Notes under the pieces: model-generated | Databases searched by the model: none | Told to the model about the DNA's origin: nothing | What the model saw: the letters and a program-made list of their open reading frames with translations, nothing else | From: UBA11574 sp964591175 | GTDB lineage: Bacteria > Desulfobacterota > Desulfobacteria > Desulfobacterales > UBA11574 | DNA: 64,000 nt | Assembly: GCA_964591175.1 (NCBI GenBank) | Contig: CAZQAF010000005.1 | Coordinates: 1-64,000, forward strand | Reading direction: 5' to 3' | In this document: piece after piece, positions 46,193 to 55,080 of the stretch | Numbering within the stretch: position 1 is the first letter of the stretch | How the letters are laid out: each line of letters starts with the position of its first letter | Program-made: the position numbers and the translations under genes

Positions 46193-46239
46193 TTGTTAAG
46201 ATATCAATTATCAGTGTGCATCGGTGAAAATCTGTGTCC
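46174..46239. repeat. Foldback intergenic repeat overlapping the end of a CDS
   Basis: GGACACGGATGAACACTGAT (46174-46193) and the near-inverse TGTGCATCGGTGAAAATCTG ending in TGTCC (46210-46239) form an imperfect inverted repeat. One arm carries about 10 extra bases. An additional GGACACGAA word lies just upstream (near 46159). The left arm includes the stop codon of the TrpF-like gene. The words resemble the GTGTTCATCGGTG-type dispersed repeats seen in environmental Desulfobacterota genomes. A related ATTCGTGTTCGTTTGTGG occurs at about 39530. Confidence 0.5.
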
Positions 46240-46266
46240 CACAATTGAATAAGGAGTTAAATATTT

Positions 46267-46830
46267 ATGTATACCAGCAGCGATTTGAGAAAAGGTCTTA
46301 AAATCGAGATCGAAGGAGACCCCTACGTGGTGGTTCAGTATGAGTTTTTCAAGCCCGGTAAAGGAAAGTCGTATTACAAGTGCAAATTGAAGAATTTACT
46401 GACCGGCGCTCAGTTCGATCGAACCTTCAGGGCCAGCGACAAGTTTGAAGAACCCCCCCTGGAAGATCATGAAATGGAATATTTGTATTCGGACATGGAC
46501 CAGTATTGTTTCATGAACACATCGACCTATGACCAGATCTTTCTCACAAAAGATCAGGTAGGAGATGCCATTCATTTTTTGATAGAGAATACGAAGTGTA
46601 ATGTTCTTTTTTTTAAAGGAAATCCAATCGAAATTTCCCTGCCGATTTTTGTGAATCTAAGAATTGAGAAGGCGGAACCCTGGGCTAAAGGAGACACTGC
46701 TTCGGGCAGCACAAAGCCGGCAACGCTGGAGACTGGATATGTAATTCAGATTCCCCCATTTATTGATGAAGGTGAAATGGTACGAATCGATACCCGAACC
46801 GGCGAATATGTGGAACGGGTAAAAGAATAA
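46267..46830 (+). CDS. efp: Elongation factor P
   Basis: EF-P relieves ribosome stalling at polyproline. The 187-residue protein has the KOW-like N-terminal domain with FFKPGKGKSYYK, in which Lys32 matches the residue that is beta-lysylated in E. coli. Two OB-fold domains follow (TGAQFDRTFRASDKFEEP and VIQIPPFIDEGEMVRIDTRTGEYVERV). An AAGGAG site lies upstream of the ATG. The tip residue is Lys, so an EpmA-type or other lysine modification is possible. No epmA or epmB lies in the window. The glycine-zipper lipoprotein (52793) has proline runs that would need EF-P. Confidence 0.95.
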   Translation: MYTSSDLRKGLKIEIEGDPYVVVQYEFFKPGKGKSYYKCKLKNLLTGAQFDRTFRASDKFEEPPLEDHEMEYLYSDMDQYCFMNTSTYDQIFLTKDQVGDAIHFLIENTKCNVLFFKGNPIEISLPIFVNLRIEKAEPWAKGDTASGSTKPATLETGYVIQIPPFIDEGEMVRIDTRTGEYVERVKE

Positions 46831-46857
46831 AACAATCAAATAGGGTTGGGTCGAGTT

Positions 46858-48078
46858 TTATAGTTGTTTCTTGATACTGTATTTCTTTATCCGGTTTCCG
46901 TCCATCTCTTCCACGGTGACAATAAAGTTTCCCAGGGTGATTTGTTCTTTTTCAACGGGAATCCTGCCGATGGTATTTAAGACATAACCGGAAAAAGTGT
47001 CGTAATCTTTTGACTCTGGGATCTCCATCCCTATGATATCATTGATCTCGTCGATATCCGATTTTCCGAGAACGATCCAATCTTTGACTTTATGTTTGAC
47101 AATGTGCGGCTCTTCCTTGTCTGTTTCGTCGCTGATTTCCCCCACAAGTTCTTCCAAGGCATCCTCGAGCGTGATGAGTCCGGATACGCCGCCATGTTCA
47201 TCTACAACAATGGCCAGATGGTGTTTTCTTTTTTTGAACTGATGAAGCAGCTTATCCAGTTTTTTATTTTCCGGAACAAAATAAGGAGCTGTCATAGTTG
47301 TGCGGACGTCAATATCGTTGTCGGAAGTAATGATATGTAAGAAAAGATCTTTTATGTTCAAAATGCCGATGATATGGTCAACATCGCCTTCAATAACCGG
47401 AATTCTTGTAAAACCCGATTCAATGATCTTTTCAAAGTTCGGTTTTTCATCGGCATCGATGACGAACATGTCTCCTCTCGGCGTCATGATCTCTGAAGCA
47501 TTGGTGTCATCGAACTCGAAAATATTGTGGATCAGTTCTTTTTCTTCTTCTTTAATTTCACCTTCTTCTTCAACAACTTCGACAAAAGTCATCAGTTCTT
47601 CCTCGGTGACCGTGGGCGTTTTTTTGATTTTTCCGGTGAGCTTGGGAATAAAATTTAAGAAAATAAGAATCGGATAACAAATAACCGAGAACCAATAGAT
47701 GGGATATATGGTCATTCTCGCAATGAGAACATTATTTCGTGTGGCGATGGATTTCGGCAGCACTTCTCCGAAAACAAGAATTAAAAAAGTCATGACGCCG
47801 GTTGCAACGCCAACCGCATAATTTGTAAAATAATGAATGGCAAGGGATGTCGCAAGAGCCGCCGCCCCCACATTGACGACATTATTCCCGATCAGGACTG
47901 TGGAAAGGAGTCGATGCGGATCATCTTTCATCTGTCTGATCAGGATGAAAGCCTTGTTATTGTTTTTAGCCAAATGTCTGGCTTTTGTTCGACTGATGGA
48001 GAAAAGGGCCGTTTCCGCTGATGAGAAAAAACCGGACAGAAAAAGCAACACTATCAATACAATAATTTGGTTTATCAT
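46858..48078 (-). CDS. CNNM/CorC-family membrane protein with CBS domains
   Basis: This 406-residue protein has an N-terminal DUF21/CNNM membrane domain (about 1-185, with FFSSAETALFSISRTKARHLA and GEVLPKSIATRN). Two CBS domains follow (about 200-330, MTPRGDMFVIDADE and GLITLEDALEELVGEI), then a C-terminal CorC_HlyC domain (about 335-406). The family is linked to magnesium or cobalt export and tolerance, and older annotations call it hemolysin. It converges on efp with a gap of 27 bases and no strong hairpin. Confidence 0.92.
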   Translation of the reverse strand: MINQIIVLIVLLFLSGFFSSAETALFSISRTKARHLAKNNNKAFILIRQMKDDPHRLLSTVLIGNNVVNVGAAALATSLAIHYFTNYAVGVATGVMTFLILVFGEVLPKSIATRNNVLIARMTIYPIYWFSVICYPILIFLNFIPKLTGKIKKTPTVTEEELMTFVEVVEEEGEIKEEEKELIHNIFEFDDTNASEIMTPRGDMFVIDADEKPNFEKIIESGFTRIPVIEGDVDHIIGILNIKDLFLHIITSDNDIDVRTTMTAPYFVPENKKLDKLLHQFKKRKHHLAIVVDEHGGVSGLITLEDALEELVGEISDETDKEEPHIVKHKVKDWIVLGKSDIDEINDIIGMEIPESKDYDTFSGYVLNTIGRIPVEKEQITLGNFIVTVEEMDGNRIKKYSIKKQL

Positions 48079-48284
48079 GATGCCTATGGATCTTTTAAAA
48101 ACTTCAGAAACAAGAGACTAAATCCTTTTGTTAAAGTGCAAATTTCAAAAACATCCATTGTGAACGGGTCTTTATTTCTCTTGCAAACCAGATGGCGTCA
48201 TGCCATATGGAATGAAACTATAATATATGCAGATTTTTCATTTTTCAAGTCAATAAAGCAAGATGAACGCGATTTATAGCAAAT

Positions 48285-51200
48285 ATGTCCCAAAAAACTG
48301 ACATCAAGGAATATATTGATGCCCTGGTATCTTCCAAACGTTTGGGATCGCAGGTGGTGTACCATAAAATTTTGCCGGATCAACCCGCCTGCCTGTCACA
48401 GACGAAACTTCCGTGGCCCGAACCGATTCGGCGCATCATCTCATCCCAAGGGATACGCGATCTCTACCGGCATCAGTCGGAGGCCGCTGATTTAATCCGT
48501 TCCGGGCACCATGTGGTGATTGCCACCCCCACCGCGAGTGGTAAAACACTGATTTACAATCTTCCGGTTTTGGAAAACATACTTAAAAATTCCGAGTCAA
48601 AGGCCCTTTATATCTTCCCGCTAAAGGCTCTTGCCCAGGATCAACTGCGCACATTCGAAGCGCTGAGCCGATACAGCAATGAGATAGCGCCTAAAATTGC
48701 CATTTATGACGGAGATACATCGGCCTGGCATCGGAAACGAATCAGAGAAAGCCCGCCCAATGTTTTGTTGACCAATCCTGAAATGATCCACCTTTCCCTT
48801 TTGCCGCATCATCAAAAATGGGCTGATTTTTTTAAAAAACTGGAAATGGTCGTGGTGGATGAGGTTCATACCTACCGGGGAATCATGGGATCGCACATGG
48901 CCCAGGTTTTCAGACGGCTTCAAAGAATTTGCGCCTATTACGGGGCGTTTCCGACCTTTGTGTTTTGCTCGGCGACCGTGTCCAATCCTGCCCAACTGAC
49001 CCGACAGCTCACCGGGCTGAATGTCGACACCATCACAAAAAGCGGTGCGCCTTTGGGCAGAAAGCACGTTGTCTTTATCAATCCTGTTCAAGGTCCGGCC
49101 CAGACTGCTATACTGCTATTAAAAGCCGCGCTTCACCGGGGGCTGCGCACCATCGTGTACACTCAGTCGAGAAAACTCACCGAATTGATCGCTATATGGG
49201 CCGGGAGTCAATCCGGACCGTTTACAAACCGCATCAGCGCTTATCGGGCGGGGTTTCTTCCTGAAGAGCGAAGAGAAATCGAAGCAAAACTTGCCAAAGG
49301 CGAACTGCTGGCGGTGATATCCACCAGTGCCCTGGAGCTCGGCATCGATATCGGCGATCTGGATCTGTGCCTGCTGGTGGGATATCCGGGAACCGTGGTG
49401 GCAACCTGGCAACGGGGCGGCAGGGTAGGGCGAAGCGGACAGGATTCCACACTGGTGCTCATTGCCGGGGAAGATGCCTTGGACCAGTATTATATGCGGC
49501 ATCCGGAAAGTTTTCTGAAACGGGAACCCGAAGCCGCCGTGGTCAACCCCTATAATACCGAGATCCTTTCCAGGCATATCATTTGCGCCGCAGCCGAGCT
49601 ACCGTTAAGGAAGAATGAACCGTTTGCGTCCGATGCGCATGTTCAAGAAGCGATCCACATGCTCACTGAAAACAACGCGCTTTTAACCAGCGGGGATGGA
49701 ACGGAATTCTATTCCAGCCGAACAGCGCCCCATCGTCATGTGGATCTAAGGGGAACAGGAAGCCGTTATCATATCGTGGGCAGCGGCGCCGGAAAAAACA
49801 AAGGAGAGATCGACGAATTCAGGGCATTTAAAGAGACGCATCCCGGTGCGATTTATCTTCACAAAGGCGACACTTTTCTGGTGGATGTTTTGGATCTGGA
49901 TACCAAAACCGTAAAAGTCTCAAAAGCCAAGGTCGATTATTATACCCGGGTCAGGTCTGAAAAAAATACGGAAATACTTGAAATATATGATTCAAAAAAA
50001 ATATATGAAACAGAATTTTATGCCGGACGACTTAAAGTTACGGATCAAGTGGTGGGCTATGAAAAATGGCGGATACACACCAAAAGAAGATTAAGTGTTG
50101 TACCTTTGGATCTGCCGCCGTTGATCTTTGAAACCCAAGGCTTGTGGTTTAAAATTCCGCTTCACATCCAGCGACAGGCTGAAGCGCAATATCTCCATTT
50201 TATGGGCGGGATTCATGCTGTTGAACATGCGGCCATCGGTATCTTTCCGCTGCTGGTGATGGCCGATCGAAACGACCTCGGCGGCATCTCAACCCCGATT
50301 CATTCCCAGGTGGGCAGTGCTGCGATATTTATTTACGACGGGGTCCCGGGTGGTGCCGGATTGAGCAGACAGGCCTATAAAAGGGCAAAAGATCTGATTG
50401 AAAATACCCTTGACGTGATCCGTGCCTGTCCGTGTGAATCAGGATGCCCTTCCTGCGTTCATTCCCCGAAGTGCGGTTCCGGAAATCGTCCCATTGATAA
50501 GGCGGCGGCGATTTTTATCTTAAATAAGATTATATTGGCGCAGGGTTCGAAGACACCGAAAAAAGAACGTTTTCAGATATCTTCCCCGGCAAAAAGCGAT
50601 CCGGTGCTTGGAAAAAACATTTCGTTACCGGCCAACTCATCAGTAGCGGCAAGGGGAAAAAATCCCGTGGGCCATCAGCGGCTTTTTCGAAAAAGATTGT
50701 ATGCAAGGCGCAAAGGGCTAAAACGCAGCTTTATGACATCACCGGAAATCAACCCTCCGTCCGGAGAATCGGACCTTAGATTCTGTATTTTCGATATCGA
50801 AACACAACGGTCCGCCCAGGAAGTCGGCGGCTGGCATCGGGCGGATCTGATGGGTATCAGCTGCGTTGTGCTGTATGACTCAACACAAGATCTATATTTC
50901 GAGTTTTTGGACAATCAGGTGAACGAACTTGTCGAGCATTTGAAAAAATGCGATCTGGTGGTCGGGTTTAATGTCAAGCGATTCGACTTTAGGGTGCTGG
51001 GCGGGTATTCGGATTTTAACTTCAAGAGCCTGCCCACCCTGGATATCCTTGAAGAAATTCACAACCGGCTCGGATATCGCCTTTCTCTGGATCATCTGGC
51101 CAGGGTGACCCTGGGCAAGGAAAAGACGGCAAACGGACTCCAGGCCCTTCAATGGTGGAAGCAGGGACGCATCCGTGAAATCATCGATTACTGTAAAAAA

Positions 51201-51305
51201 GATGTTGAGATTACAAAGGATCTTTTTTTATACGGCCAACGAAACGGCTACCTGCTTTTTATGAACAAGGCCAAAAAGACGGTGCGTATCCCTGTGAAAT
51301 GGTAG
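48285..51305 (+). CDS. MrfA-like DEAD/DEAH repair helicase fused to an MrfB-like exonuclease
   Basis: This 1006-residue protein begins with an MrfA/YprA-like helicase. It has Walker A ATPTASGKT (about residue 80), the DEVH box (about 192), CSATVSNP, SALELGIDIGDLDL and RGGRVGRSGQ. The DUF1998-type region follows, with a zinc cluster CPCESGCPSCVHSPKC (about 716-733). A linker of about 90 residues then leads to an RNase H-like 3'-5' exonuclease domain (about 834-995). DEDD residues are visible in FDIETQ, FNVKRFD and YCKKDVEIT. In Bacillus, MrfA and MrfB are separate proteins that repair mitomycin adducts. Here they look fused. The domain calls are by motif. Confidence 0.85.
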   Translation: MSQKTDIKEYIDALVSSKRLGSQVVYHKILPDQPACLSQTKLPWPEPIRRIISSQGIRDLYRHQSEAADLIRSGHHVVIATPTASGKTLIYNLPVLENILKNSESKALYIFPLKALAQDQLRTFEALSRYSNEIAPKIAIYDGDTSAWHRKRIRESPPNVLLTNPEMIHLSLLPHHQKWADFFKKLEMVVVDEVHTYRGIMGSHMAQVFRRLQRICAYYGAFPTFVFCSATVSNPAQLTRQLTGLNVDTITKSGAPLGRKHVVFINPVQGPAQTAILLLKAALHRGLRTIVYTQSRKLTELIAIWAGSQSGPFTNRISAYRAGFLPEERREIEAKLAKGELLAVISTSALELGIDIGDLDLCLLVGYPGTVVATWQRGGRVGRSGQDSTLVLIAGEDALDQYYMRHPESFLKREPEAAVVNPYNTEILSRHIICAAAELPLRKNEPFASDAHVQEAIHMLTENNALLTSGDGTEFYSSRTAPHRHVDLRGTGSRYHIVGSGAGKNKGEIDEFRAFKETHPGAIYLHKGDTFLVDVLDLDTKTVKVSKAKVDYYTRVRSEKNTEILEIYDSKKIYETEFYAGRLKVTDQVVGYEKWRIHTKRRLSVVPLDLPPLIFETQGLWFKIPLHIQRQAEAQYLHFMGGIHAVEHAAIGIFPLLVMADRNDLGGISTPIHSQVGSAAIFIYDGVPGGAGLSRQAYKRAKDLIENTLDVIRACPCESGCPSCVHSPKCGSGNRPIDKAAAIFILNKIILAQGSKTPKKERFQISSPAKSDPVLGKNISLPANSSVAARGKNPVGHQRLFRKRLYARRKGLKRSFMTSPEINPPSGESDLRFCIFDIETQRSAQEVGGWHRADLMGISCVVLYDSTQDLYFEFLDNQVNELVEHLKKCDLVVGFNVKRFDFRVLGGYSDFNFKSLPTLDILEEIHNRLGYRLSLDHLARVTLGKEKTANGLQALQWWKQGRIREIIDYCKKDVEITKDLFLYGQRNGYLLFMNKAKKTVRIPVKW

Positions 51306-51411
51306 AAGTGGTTTCAAAACCTCCCCTCGGCCTCAATCCGCCAAAGGCGGACAAGTCTCTGTGTTGGACTGAGACGTCCAATCTTCGAAATATTCCCGAC
51401 AAAATATCTTG

Positions 51412-52533
51412 TCAATGATGTGTATCCTGTCCTAAGGTCTTTTGCTCTGGATAAATAATGAGCCGGTCTCCCGGATGGATGGGTTTGTCCAGATCAATTC
51501 GATTCCAGATAATCAGGGCTGCCAGGGGCACATTGAATTTTTCGGCAATGATTGACAGATTATCCCCCTCTTTAATGATGTAGATCCGGTCGGTTTTCTT
51601 TGCTTCATAGGCCTTGATCAGCTTTTTGTAGCGTGCGTTGAATCCCTTTTCTGCTCCTTTGGGTATCAGAATCGTATGGTTCCCTTCAATGAGATAGTGA
51701 CCACGAATTTCAGGGTTGAGGTCCTTGATCACTTTAAAATCTGTTTCAGAGGCTTTTGCGACAAGGGCGAGCGGGATTTCCTGGAAGCAGTCTATTTGAA
51801 TCTTATCGAATGTAAGGGGTGGATAATAGTCCGAGTCTGTGAGATGAAAGCCGAACCCATCGGGATTCGACAAAATCAGTTTGACCGATAGGATTCGGAA
51901 AATAAATCGCTGGGTTTCTATCGGCAGATAAAGCCGGTAATAATCCCGGGTATGTTGGACCATGATTTCAGCTTCCAGTCCTTCCTCTCCCATATTGTAA
52001 GCGGCAGCCGCCAGGGTCCAGGATCCCATGGATTGATGAAGGGCCTTTAAGTGCGCTATTGCCGCCTGGGTGGAGGCAAATATATTTCGCCGTTCATCGA
52101 TGGTATCGTTAATGATCAGGTCGTACCTTCGCCCGATATCCGGCAGAATCTGCCAGTATCCAATGGCCCCGTCCTTGGAGCCGGCATAGGAGAGGAGGGC
52201 GCTTTCGGCAACGGCCATGTATTTGAGATCTTCGGGCATGTTGTTTTTTTTGAGCATTTTTTCGATAATCGGCAAATATCGACGGGAGCGCTTCAGCCAG
52301 AGAATCACCTGGGGGCGATTTCCAAGGGACAGCAAAAGTTCTTTTTCCATACGTTCCATAACATCCCGGTTTTCCATGGGAACCCGCTCATTACAGAACG
52401 AAAGGGCTTTCATGTTTTTAACGGCGTTTAACAGCGAAGGGAGCTCCAGTGGATTGGCCGGCGCACCCGAAGCTTCGCATGTTAACGCCAAAATCATTAT
52501 CGGAATCAGAAAAATCGTTTTTTTTATATGCAT
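51412..52533 (-). CDS. MltD-like lytic transglycosylase with a LysM domain
   Basis: This 373-residue exported murein hydrolase has a signal peptide (residues 1-24) and an SLT domain (about 95-215) with the catalytic Glu110 in MAVAESALLSYAGSKDGAIGYWQ and AAAAYNMGE downstream. A family region and a C-terminal LysM repeat follow (about 317-362, YIIKEGDNLSIIAEKFNVPLAAL). It would cleave peptidoglycan glycan strands, forming anhydromuramic ends. A TTGACA on the minus strand lies at 52662-52667 with an A/T-rich -10 region, about 100 bases upstream. Confidence 0.9.
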   Translation of the reverse strand: MHIKKTIFLIPIMILALTCEASGAPANPLELPSLLNAVKNMKALSFCNERVPMENRDVMERMEKELLLSLGNRPQVILWLKRSRRYLPIIEKMLKKNNMPEDLKYMAVAESALLSYAGSKDGAIGYWQILPDIGRRYDLIINDTIDERRNIFASTQAAIAHLKALHQSMGSWTLAAAAYNMGEEGLEAEIMVQHTRDYYRLYLPIETQRFIFRILSVKLILSNPDGFGFHLTDSDYYPPLTFDKIQIDCFQEIPLALVAKASETDFKVIKDLNPEIRGHYLIEGNHTILIPKGAEKGFNARYKKLIKAYEAKKTDRIYIIKEGDNLSIIAEKFNVPLAALIIWNRIDLDKPIHPGDRLIIYPEQKTLGQDTHH

Positions 52534-52792
52534 TTTACATCTTTCTCATACAAGAGCCTTTAACGAAAGGTATAATAAAAAATAGGATTTTGCAGGTTCA
52601 GCCGCAGTGATTTCATGAAATCGTTACAATATTATAATAGCAAAACACTTTAGCATTCCAATGTCAAATCACGATTGAGATTTGGATCGATGAAAAGTCA
52701 GAAGACGTTGTACCACAAGAGAGCTTTAACGATGTATGACCTTAACCGTCCGGAAGCTATCGATGTCCGTGGATGGGAAAATGCCCGCCGTC

Positions 52793-53386
52793 TTATCTGC
52801 GGTGCCAACCATGATGATCGGCATATGGACGATACCCGTAATGATGGGGATGATAATAACCATCGTGGTATGAACGCCCGAAATAAAAGGAAAAGTAGGG
52901 GACAATCGGCCATCCCCACCATCCGTAGTAATAAGCAGGAGGCGGCGGGGGAGCGTAATACCGGACGACCGGCGGCGGAGAGCTGCAGATTTCTTCAACG
53001 GTTTCGTCTATCATCTTTCCGTTCTTCCAAACCCGCTTACGCACGTTCCGGCATGTGGCGCCAACAGATCCCTCAGGAATGGCTTCAACGGCCTGACCGC
53101 TTTTGTCATAATAGAGAATCGTTTTGTTATAAAGGGCGGCGTCTCTGGCTGCCTGATAATCTTGATCCATAGCATTGCCGACCAGAATGCCGATAATGGT
53201 CCCAGCGGCTAGCCCGGCAATGGTGCTATGCGTATTGCCTCCAATGGCCTGACCGACCAGAGCCCCCATGCCGGCACCGGTTACGGCTCCTGCCTGGGTA
53301 TTGTATCGATCCGGCGGATAGGGGGCGCATGAGACAAATATAAAAGATAAAATCAGTGTTAATATAAAGATATGATTTTTCATCAT
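52793..53386 (-). CDS. Glycine-zipper lipoprotein with a proline/tyrosine/histidine-rich tail
   Basis: This 197-residue protein has a lipoprotein signal ending in FVSC (Cys20). A glycine zipper follows (about 31-75, GAVTGAGMGALVGQAIGG and GLAAGTIIGILVGNAMD), then a short soluble segment and a low-complexity C-terminus (PPPPPAYYYGWWGW, later HDGYYHPHHYGY, ending HHGWHRR). Glycine-zipper lipoproteins of this type are outer-membrane components of unclear function. The His-rich tail could bind metal. The start may be the first or second Met. Confidence 0.82.
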   Translation of the reverse strand: MMKNHIFILTLILSFIFVSCAPYPPDRYNTQAGAVTGAGMGALVGQAIGGNTHSTIAGLAAGTIIGILVGNAMDQDYQAARDAALYNKTILYYDKSGQAVEAIPEGSVGATCRNVRKRVWKNGKMIDETVEEICSSPPPVVRYYAPPPPPAYYYGWWGWPIVPYFSFYFGRSYHDGYYHPHHYGYRPYADHHGWHRR

Positions 53387-53596
53387 AAAATCCTTTTTCC
53401 GATTTTACATGGTTATCATTTCCGCTGGTTCGGAAAAGCTTTATTCCTTATTTATTCTTTTATTTAGACGCTTAAAGGCAAAAATAGTTTACTGTAGATA
53501 TTATATCATATTTTATTTAAATGATATTCATGGTATTGAGAAAATAATCTTCACGCTCAGGCATTTTATTCTTTTAGTAATGAAAAGGAGAATATT

Positions 53597-53941
53597 TTGA
53601 AAAAGAATGCACTTAAATATTTCATTAATGTCACGCTGTTTATCGACCTCACATCAATAGCGGTTTTGGGTCTTCTCTTAGGATTTGTGATTCCAAAAGG
53701 ACAAGGCGGTTCCTTTCAAAATTATTTTCTCGGGCTTCACCGTCATGAGTGGGCGGATATCCACCTGTCCCTGTCGCTGCTATTTTTAATCCTGCTCGTT
53801 TTTCATGTATGGTTGAACTGGACATGGGTCATTCAATCCACCAAACGTTACCTGGGAGATCATTGGAAGAATTTTTTCTGGGCCATTTCATTTGCCTGGT
53901 TCATCATATTGGTTGTTGGATGGATTGTGGTAAAATTATGA
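53597..53941 (+). CDS. Small membrane protein of the DUF4405 type
   Basis: The start is TTG at 53597, with AAGGAG (53585-53590) 6 bases upstream. The 114-residue protein has three hydrophobic helices and histidines at helix edges (LHRHEWADIHLSLSL and LVFHVWLNWTW) that could bind b-type haem, as proposed for this family. It stands alone downstream of the divergent lipoprotein gene. A possible redox or sensing role is inference. Confidence 0.75.
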   Translation: MKKNALKYFINVTLFIDLTSIAVLGLLLGFVIPKGQGGSFQNYFLGLHRHEWADIHLSLSLLFLILLVFHVWLNWTWVIQSTKRYLGDHWKNFFWAISFAWFIILVVGWIVVKL

Positions 53942-54219
53942 TGATTGTCGACCTAGAGCGCTTAGAGTAGGTTCTTTTTGTAGCTTCTGACGGATATACC
54001 GCACACCGGCACCGGCCCCACCTTGAACCGCAAATACCAATTGTATAGGTTTATCTGGAACAAGGTTTCAAATTTTTGATATTCTTGACATATTGCTTTA
54101 AATCTGTTTGAAGGCGTTTCAATAGATCCGATTTATTTCTCAATGATACTGCATTTTGTTTCAAAAGACGAGATAGACGGATTTCAAAAAGAAGTAAAAC
54201 GTTTGTTGAAATATTTAAA

Positions 54220-55080
54220 ATGATTGAAGTATTATACGAAAACCTCACACAAGAGCAAGCCGACGCTTATGGTTTGGTGCTGGACGCCTATGATCTGCCG
54301 TATTCTCTAAAAAGATCCGGCAGTGACTGGGAAATTTGGGCCGATGAAGAGATCCGTGACAGGGCACTGGATCTTATCGCGCAATATATTGAAGAGAATC
54401 CAAAAGTTTCGATGCTGGATGTGCCGGAAACAGAAATACATCAGAAAACATTTACCGGCATATGGGCATGCCTGATTTTACTGGCATGCCAAATCCGTGT
54501 AGATATGTCCGGACATGTGGATCGGATTTTCAGAGAATATGGCGCATCTTCCCGTGATATTCTCAACGGAGAACTTTACAGGACCGTTACTTCTTTGATG
54601 CTGCACTCGGGTTACCCGCATCTGGTGGGAAATATGGCCGGCATTGCCATATTCGGCACTGCGGTGTGCAATATTACCGGTTCGGGTGCCGGCTGGTTGA
54701 TGATCCTGTTGACCGGGATTTTGGGAAACCTGGCGAATGCTGTTCTGTTTCGATACGGCTATATTTCTATCGGCGCATCAACCGCTGTATTTGGCGCTGT
54801 CGGTATTCTGGCCGCATACCAGCTTTACAGGAAGATAAAAATTCCCGGACAAAAGATGAAAGCCTGGCTCCCCATTGCCGGCGGCCTCGCCTTGCTCGCG
54901 TTTTTGGGTTCCGGCGAACACTCGGATCTTACGGCACATCTGTTCGGCTTTATAGCGGGAATTTGTATCGGACTTCTCTATACGATGTTTCTGCGGGGCA
55001 TTCTGGAAAAAAGACATCAGATTTACTGCATGGTCGCTACAATTATTACGCTGGTTTTATCGTGGGCCAAAGTAATTTGA
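54220..55080 (+). CDS. Rhomboid-family intramembrane serine protease
   Basis: This 286-residue protein has a soluble N-terminal domain (about 1-65, DUF2007-like, with DAYDLPYSLKRSGSDWEIW) and then about six or seven helices of the rhomboid fold. GELYRTVTSLMLHSGYPHLVGNM is the typical entry loop and second helix. IGASTAVFG provides the catalytic Ser187 and TAHLFGFIAG the partner His240. Rhomboids cleave membrane proteins inside the bilayer. The 3' end abuts the convergent sucrose synthase gene, whose stop codon begins at the next base. Confidence 0.9.
   Translation: MIEVLYENLTQEQADAYGLVLDAYDLPYSLKRSGSDWEIWADEEIRDRALDLIAQYIEENPKVSMLDVPETEIHQKTFTGIWACLILLACQIRVDMSGHVDRIFREYGASSRDILNGELYRTVTSLMLHSGYPHLVGNMAGIAIFGTAVCNITGSGAGWLMILLTGILGNLANAVLFRYGYISIGASTAVFGAVGILAAYQLYRKIKIPGQKMKAWLPIAGGLALLAFLGSGEHSDLTAHLFGFIAGICIGLLYTMFLRGILEKRHQIYCMVATIITLVLSWAKVI

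Noticed and set aside
52675..53172. 165-codon plus-strand frame over the glycine-zipper lipoprotein
   Set aside because: The minus strand has a lipobox and glycine zipper. The plus-strand product is basic and without pattern.
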